DNA of 64,000 nt from DASRJG01 sp032124015 (GTDB lineage: Bacteria > Acidobacteriota > Polarisedimenticolia > Polarisedimenticolales > DASRJG01), in assembly GCA_032124015.1 (NCBI GenBank), contig JAQBEH010000024.1, forward strand, positions 1 through 64,000. The letters are read 5' to 3'. Within the stretch, counting starts at the first letter, position 1. Every line of letters starts with the position of its first letter. Made by a program: the position numbers and the translations under genes. Under the pieces are notes generated by a model that worked only from the letters and a program-made list of their open reading frames with translations, was not told where the DNA came from and searched no databases. Positions 59,988 through 64,000 of the stretch are shown here, one piece after another.

Positions 59988-61088
59988 ATGGGCACTGACG
60001 CCCTTTCATCCCTCATCGACGGCCCCGGCGAGCATGCGGGGCCGATCGTTTTTTCACGCAGCAATGGCGCGTGGAACGGGCAGGCGGCGCGCTTCGGCGA
60101 AGACGTCCGAGGGCTTGCTGCGGCGCTGTCCGGCTACGGATTGGGAGCAGGCGCTCGCGCGGCCGTTCTCGGTTCGGAAAGTTGCGGAACCCTACGCGCC
60201 GGACTCGCGGTCATCTCCGCCGGAGGGACCCTCGTTCCGCTCGATCCCTCGCTTTCCGACGACGGGCTGCGTCGAGCGCTCGCGTCCAGTGGCGCCGTTC
60301 AAGTCATCGCCTCCGACGAGCGGCAGCTTGCCCGTGTTCTTGCGCTGCGGCCCGACCTACCCGCGCTCGAGTTGGTTCTGCTCATGTCCGCGGCTCATTC
60401 CGAGCGAAAGCCAGCTGCCTTGCTCGTGGAGGCGGCGACGGCGGTCGGGCTGGCCACTCTCGCCTCCGATCCGGGCCAACTGCGCCGGGTTTTCGCCCAG
60501 AGCCAGGGTCATGCGGCTTGCCTGCTCATCGACGCCTCAGGTGAGATTCGGGAGGTCGGGCGCGCAGACCTTCTGTCCCTCGCGGACGTGATTGCACGGG
60601 CCCTGGGCCTCGCGCGGGGGAAGACCGTGCTCACCTCCCTCCCGGTCGGTGGGATCGTTCGGCTGGGTGCGTCGTTGGCCGCGTTGAGCCAGGGGGCCAC
60701 GCTTCTGCTTCCGGACCCAGCCGAGCGGCCGGACGCAGGCCTCGCCGAGTACCCCGCGGACGCCGTACTTCTGGACGTCACGGGCCTCGAACGTCTCTTC
60801 CGCGCGTGGAACGAGGACATCGAGGCAAGATCTTGGCTCGGTCGGATCGTGACGCGGTGGGCACTGCGAGAAGGAGGCAAGACGGCGCGTAGCGGCTGGA
60901 AACACGGTCTTGCCGACCGTCTTGCCCTGCGCGAGTTGCGCGGCAAACTCGGCGGACGAGCGGCCGGACTCGACGTCATCGTCAGCGGAGGGCGCAGTGC
61001 GTCCTCCGAGGTCGACTCCTTCTTCGCTGCCACAGGGCTATCCGTTCGATACCATTCCCCCGATACCGGCGCTGCGCTGGCCCGATGA
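59988..61088 (+). CDS. Truncated adenylate-forming (acyl-CoA synthetase-like) protein
   Basis: A 366-aa protein matching only the N-terminal half of ANL-family ligases. It has the opening segment ALSGYGLGAGARAAVLGSESCGTLRAGLAVISAGGTLVPLDP, and a late segment LREL-RGKLGGRAAGLDVIVSGGRSASSEVDSFFAATGLSV that corresponds to the (K)VRFFVSGGAPL region. The ATP-binding (T/S)SGTTGxPKG loop is absent; the equivalent region is LLIDASGEIREVGR. It stops before the GYGLTE motif, so the catalytic core and C-terminal domain are missing. It lies 33 nt before the VWA gene. It may be a decayed gene, or a regulatory pseudo-enzyme, since the frame is intact. Confidence 0.6.
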   Translation: MGTDALSSLIDGPGEHAGPIVFSRSNGAWNGQAARFGEDVRGLAAALSGYGLGAGARAAVLGSESCGTLRAGLAVISAGGTLVPLDPSLSDDGLRRALASSGAVQVIASDERQLARVLALRPDLPALELVLLMSAAHSERKPAALLVEAATAVGLATLASDPGQLRRVFAQSQGHAACLLIDASGEIREVGRADLLSLADVIARALGLARGKTVLTSLPVGGIVRLGASLAALSQGATLLLPDPAERPDAGLAEYPADAVLLDVTGLERLFRAWNEDIEARSWLGRIVTRWALREGGKTARSGWKHGLADRLALRELRGKLGGRAAGLDVIVSGGRSASSEVDSFFAATGLSVRYHSPDTGAALAR

Positions 61089-61121
61089 TTGCTAGTTCGT
61101 GATCCGGGGAGAGTGTCGCTC

Positions 61122-62120
61122 ATGCGCCTGAATCGTGTCGTTTTGACCTTGGTCTGCGCGGGGAGCCTGGTCGGCACCGCTCCTTTTGCGGCGGGCGGGC
61201 CCGGGGCGATCACGGCGGGCCCCGCGGCGGAGCGCAAGCTCGACGATGAGACGGTCGAGCGCCTCCTCCGAGTTCAGGACGAGCAGGAAGTCGCCGTGAG
61301 GCTCGTACTCTTGCCGGCCAGCGTCGAAGACAGGCGGGGCCGTATCATCACTGGGCTCACGGCCGGAGACTTCAGCCTGACCGATGAGAACGTGCCGCAA
61401 AAGATCAAGTACTTCTCCGTTGAAAGCGACGAACCCGTGGCCATTGCTTTCGTGCTCGACGTGTCGGGCAGCATGCGCCAGAGCGGGAAGATCGAAGCCG
61501 CGAAAGAAGCGATCCGTTTCTTCGTGGACCAACTTCGTCCGCAGGACCGGTATGCGCTCATTTGCTTCGCCGACGACCAGGTGTCGTGGGTCACCGAATT
61601 CACATCGGATCACCAGCGATTTCTCGAGCGGCTGATGGTCCAGGAGGGCTACGGTCAGACCGCCTTGAACGACGCGATGGCGGCGATTCCGAGGCTCGTC
61701 GACGAGAGCACGAGCGGCAGGAAGGCGATCGTGCTCATCACGGACGGCGTTGACAATGCCAGCCAGCTCACCACGGAGCAATCGGTGGTCACCGCCCGAA
61801 AGGTCCAAGTCCCGATATTCACGGTTGGCTTCTCGACGCTCCCCTGGGAGAATCGGAAGCGAGTCAAGGATCTCGGGTTCAATCTGGCCGTGCTGCAGCT
61901 TTTCGCGGATGAAACAGGCGGCGCCCTCTTCGTCGTGCAGGACCCGGACGAGTTGAAAGAGGCGGTCTCCCGCATCTCGACGGAACTCCGCTATCAATAC
62001 CTGATCGGGTACTCCCCGGGTCTTCAGAGCTGGGATGGCGGCTTCCGCTCAATCCAACTCCAAGCGCGCGGCGGCCGCTACCTCGTGCGGACACGCAAGG
62101 GGTACTACGCAAACCCCTGA
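61122..62120 (+). CDS. Secreted von Willebrand factor A domain protein (Acidobacterial VWFA-related type)
   Basis: A 332-aa exported protein with a signal-like N-terminus (about 1-30). Residues about 50-110 form the beta-rich VWFA-related N-terminal segment (VEDRRGRIITGLTAGDFSLTDENVPQKIKYFS). The VWA domain has the metal-ion-dependent MIDAS motif VLDVSGSM, with the Thr in GQTALNDAM and the Asp in ITDGVDN. A C-terminal GYYANP tail follows. Such proteins are abundant in Acidobacteriota and probably mediate protein contacts at the cell surface. The ATG at 61122 was preferred because GGGGAGAG lies upstream. Confidence 0.85.
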   Translation: MRLNRVVLTLVCAGSLVGTAPFAAGGPGAITAGPAAERKLDDETVERLLRVQDEQEVAVRLVLLPASVEDRRGRIITGLTAGDFSLTDENVPQKIKYFSVESDEPVAIAFVLDVSGSMRQSGKIEAAKEAIRFFVDQLRPQDRYALICFADDQVSWVTEFTSDHQRFLERLMVQEGYGQTALNDAMAAIPRLVDESTSGRKAIVLITDGVDNASQLTTEQSVVTARKVQVPIFTVGFSTLPWENRKRVKDLGFNLAVLQLFADETGGALFVVQDPDELKEAVSRISTELRYQYLIGYSPGLQSWDGGFRSIQLQARGGRYLVRTRKGYYANP

Positions 62121-62244
62121 TCCGGTCCGCGATCGATCAAGATCGTGTAAAAACGACAGCGCACGACTGGCTCTTCCGCGAACTTTGCGCCCACAAAGCG
62201 ACGCGAAACAAGACGAATTTGTAATTAGACCGACGTTTTCGTGA

Positions 62245-62260
62245 TGGCACGATGATTGAC
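62245..62260 (+). promoter_or_regulatory. Near-consensus sigma-54 site (overlapping a sigma-70-like -35)
   Basis: TGGCAC-GATGA-TTGA has the full -24 element and correct spacing, but the -12 GC is GA. The same bases form TTGACT (62256-62261), and TACGGT follows after 16 nt, so a sigma-70 reading is equally possible. It is 180 nt before the lipoprotein ATG. Confidence 0.35.
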
Positions 62261-62310
62261 TCTCTTCCTGTCGGAGCTACGGTTTTCACCCCCATTGCGG
62301 GAAAAGGCCT

Positions 62311-62324
62311 GACTTTGTAAAGTC
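62311..62324. promoter_or_regulatory. Palindromic site GACTTT-GT-AAAGTC
   Basis: A perfect 6+6 bp dyad with a 2-nt spacer, between the candidate promoter and the lipoprotein gene. It has the size of a dimeric regulator operator. Confidence 0.35.
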
Positions 62325-62439
62325 CGGTCGGTGACTACGGAGCGGGAGGATCCCGGGGGATGCCGGGTCATTTATTCACCGTTACGCGATGGTGCCCTGA
62401 GGCGCTGGCAACGGTCGGAACAACGAAGGAGCGGAAGCT

Positions 62440-63084
62440 ATGCAAAAGAGTTTGAGTTTGGCGGTCGCGGGTGTGGCGGTGATGTCGCTGATCGCGGCCA
62501 GCGGTTGCGTCACCAAGAAGGCGTGGCGAGAAAACGTCGAGTCGACGGACACCCGAGTGAAGGGCGTTGAGAGCGGGCTCGAGACGCAGGAAAAGCGCAC
62601 GTCGGATCTCGCGGCTGAGACGGACACGCGGATCAACCAGGTGAAGGGTACCGCCGAACAGGCCGTTGAAATCGGCAACCAGGCGATGACCAAGGCGGAG
62701 ACGGCCGAGAAGATGGCTCGTGGAAAGATCCTCTGGACGGTCACCCTGTCGGACGACAGCGTTAGGTTCTCGTTCGACGGCGACAAGGTCCCGGATGGCG
62801 CCCAGGCGATCCTCGATGATCTCGCCAACAAAGTGAAGAGCATGGACCGGGCCGTGTATCTCGAGATCGAGGGTCACACGGACAACATCGGCAGCGACGA
62901 GTACAACCAGCGCCTCGCCGCAATGCGTGCGGAAGCGGTCCGCAACTATCTCGCGGAGAAGGACGGCATTCCGCTGCATGCGATGAACATCATCTCGTTC
63001 GGCGAGACGAAGCCCGTCGCCGCCAACACGACGTCGGAAGGACGCGCCAAGAACCGGCGCGTCGTTGTCCGCGTGCTCGAATAG
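62440..63084 (+). CDS. OmpA/Pal-type peptidoglycan-associated lipoprotein
   Basis: A 214-aa lipoprotein. The signal peptide ends in the lipobox IAASGC (Cys about residue 24). A coiled-coil helix (about 35-95; ESGLETQEKRTSDLAAETDTRI) is followed by an OmpA-like peptidoglycan-binding domain. That domain has DDSVRFSFDGDKV, LEIEGHTDNIGSDEYNQRLAAMRAEAV, and GRAKNRRVVVRV. It anchors the outer membrane to the cell wall. The initiator is ATG, and GGAGCGGAAGC precedes it. The long coiled coil is unlike classical Pal, which is shorter before its OmpA domain. Confidence 0.9.
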   Translation: MQKSLSLAVAGVAVMSLIAASGCVTKKAWRENVESTDTRVKGVESGLETQEKRTSDLAAETDTRINQVKGTAEQAVEIGNQAMTKAETAEKMARGKILWTVTLSDDSVRFSFDGDKVPDGAQAILDDLANKVKSMDRAVYLEIEGHTDNIGSDEYNQRLAAMRAEAVRNYLAEKDGIPLHAMNIISFGETKPVAANTTSEGRAKNRRVVVRVLE

Positions 63085-63108
63085 GCCGCGTTTCGAACCT
63101 TGTTCGAG

Positions 63109-63155
63109 GGGCCGGCCCCGGGCGGATGACGCCCTGGGCCGGCCCTTCGTGTTTC
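63109..63155 (+). terminator. Strong rho-independent-like terminator
   Basis: Two 16-nt arms (63109-63124 and 63130-63145) with one C-T mismatch and a 5-nt GATGA loop form a very stable G+C-rich stem. TTCGTGTTTC follows. It separates the lipoprotein from the methyltransferase gene. Confidence 0.7.
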
Positions 63156-63161
63156 GGGCAC

Positions 63162-63170
63162 TGATAGACT
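63162..63170 (+). promoter_or_regulatory. Extended -10 (TGATAGACT) for the methyltransferase gene
   Basis: TGn plus TAGACT ends 8 nt before the ATG at 63179, after a terminator. It implies a leaderless mRNA. No -35 is clear. Confidence 0.4.
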
Positions 63171-63178
63171 CACGTCAC

Positions 63179-64000
63179 ATGAAAAGAAACTTTCTTTCCG
63201 TTCTCTCCGAGCAGGTTGTTGTATTTGACGGTGCGATGGGGACCCGGCTCTACGAGTTGGGTGTGTTCCTCAACAAGTGCTTCGATGAACTCAATGTCTC
63301 CAATGGGGCTCTCGTCGAAAGTGTCCATCGGTCCTACGTCGCTGCCGGCGCCGACGTCATCGAGACGAACACCTTCGGCGCCAACCGTCTCAAGCTCGAC
63401 AGACACGGCCTCGGCGATCAGGTTCGCGCGATCAACCATGAAGGCGCGGTTCTCGCGCGCAAGGCCGCCGGCGAACTGTTCGTTGCGGGGGCGATCGGCC
63501 CGCTTGGCGTGCGAATCGAGCCATGGGGTCCGACGTCGGTCGATGAGGCGGCCGAGATCTTCGCCGAGCAGGCGGTCGCGCTCGCCGAGGGGGGCGTCGA
63601 TTTATTCTCGGTCGAGACGTTTTACGACCTTGCGGAAATCGAAGCCGCCGTTCGTGGGATACGCCGAGTGTCCGACCAGCCGATCATCGCGCACATGACG
63701 CTCGAGGACGACGGGAGTTCTCTGGAGGGCGTTGCGCCCGAGGTGTTCGGTCCGCGTCTCGCCGCGCTTCCCGTCCAGGCGGTTGGCGTGAACTGCTCCG
63801 TCGGGCCCGCGGCGATGCTCGTGGCGGTGGAGCGCATGGCCGGAGTCGTGGCACTTCCGATCTCGGCCCAGCCCAACGCCGGCAAGCCGCGTGCGGTCGA
63901 CAACCGCAACCTCTACCTCTGCAGCCCCGAGTACATGGCGGTGTACGCCAGACGTTTCATCGAGGCCGGGGCACGCATCGTCGGTGGATGCTGCGGCACG
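63179..64000 (+). CDS. Homocysteine S-methyltransferase domain protein (partial, 3' end outside window)
   Basis: The first 274 codons of a gene that leaves the window. The protein begins with the homocysteine-binding barrel of MetH and related enzymes: VVFDGAMGTRLYELGV, NGALVESVHRSYVAAGADVIETNTFGANR, and finally RIVGGCCGT, where two Cys are zinc ligands. A third Cys lies in GVNCSVGP. Domain content beyond the barrel cannot be seen. It could be full-length MetH, a homocysteine methyltransferase/methylene-THF reductase fusion (YitJ type), or BhmT-like. Confidence 0.85.
   Translation, partial: MKRNFLSVLSEQVVVFDGAMGTRLYELGVFLNKCFDELNVSNGALVESVHRSYVAAGADVIETNTFGANRLKLDRHGLGDQVRAINHEGAVLARKAAGELFVAGAIGPLGVRIEPWGPTSVDEAAEIFAEQAVALAEGGVDLFSVETFYDLAEIEAAVRGIRRVSDQPIIAHMTLEDDGSSLEGVAPEVFGPRLAALPVQAVGVNCSVGPAAMLVAVERMAGVVALPISAQPNAGKPRAVDNRNLYLCSPEYMAVYARRFIEAGARIVGGCCGT

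Larger units (their letters stand above)
62121..62439 (+). other. Intergenic region before the OmpA lipoprotein gene
   Basis: A 319-nt region with no supported ORF. It is locally richer in A/T than its surroundings. It holds a near-consensus sigma-54 site, an overlapping TTGACT-16-TACGGT pair, and a 14-nt palindrome (62311-62324). I see no RNA gene in it. Confidence 0.5.

Overview
The window is GC-rich (about two-thirds G+C), densely coded DNA from a diderm bacterium, probably an Acidobacteriota-like lineage. The diderm call rests on an Lnt homologue, a TonB C-terminal domain, a FadL-type porin, an OmpA/Pal-type lipoprotein and two further predicted outer-membrane proteins. The lineage call is weaker. 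It rests on a von Willebrand A protein resembling the 'VWFA-related Acidobacterial domain', plus a Ser/Thr kinase and sigma-54 regulators. Nothing marks a plasmid, phage or insertion sequence, and no rRNA, tRNA or CRISPR array was seen. Genes are packed with many 4-nt ATGA/GTGA stop/start overlaps.

Layout. 1-7095 (minus): a receiver-TonB fusion, then a coupled run of BtuF-, BtuC- and BtuD-like genes, a second ABC permease/ATPase pair, a headless DUF2268 protease remnant, and a small-protein/nucleotidyltransferase pair cut by the left edge. 7253-9740 (plus): a TldD/TldE-like peptidase pair. 9693-12351 (minus): CYTH, MurU-like and AmgK-like genes (cell-wall sugar recycling), divergent from lnt and a creatininase-family gene. 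14739-17596 (plus): a Ser/Thr kinase fused to a DUF2157-like membrane domain, plus a DUF4824-like partner. 17599-33444 (minus): the division and cell wall (dcw) operon mraZ-rsmH-ftsL-ftsI-murE-murF-mraY-ftsW-murG-murC-ftsQ-ftsA-ftsZ, ending in a diguanylate-cyclase response regulator. murD and murB are absent. The operon has a clear sigma-70 promoter and an MraZ operator.

33726-43956 is a regulatory block: an HTH-TPR regulator with a tiny exported partner (minus); histidine kinase, ligA and a sigma-54 activator as one coupled unit; a sigma-54-type promoter ahead of a lone receiver and an HtrA protease; and a second sigma-54 activator. 43958-47384 holds a fatty-acid beta-oxidation pair. 47458-51828 holds an M1-like metallopeptidase followed by ftsE and ftsX. 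51838-55876 (minus) holds a large peptidase/propeller/barrel surface protein and a TPR protein. 55952-64000 holds aroA, two outer-membrane barrels, a truncated adenylate-forming enzyme, a VWA protein, an OmpA lipoprotein, and the start of a homocysteine methyltransferase that runs off the right edge.

Themes are envelope biogenesis and its control. The least ordinary items are the pseudo-receiver-TonB fusion, the kinase/DUF2157/DUF4824 module, the HTH-TPR/exported-peptide pair, ligA inside a two-component operon, and a sigma-54 promoter beside its likely activator. Many transcription units also seem to have promoters only 7-14 nt from the start codon, suggesting leaderless mRNAs. All assignments were made by reading the sequence. 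No database search was run.
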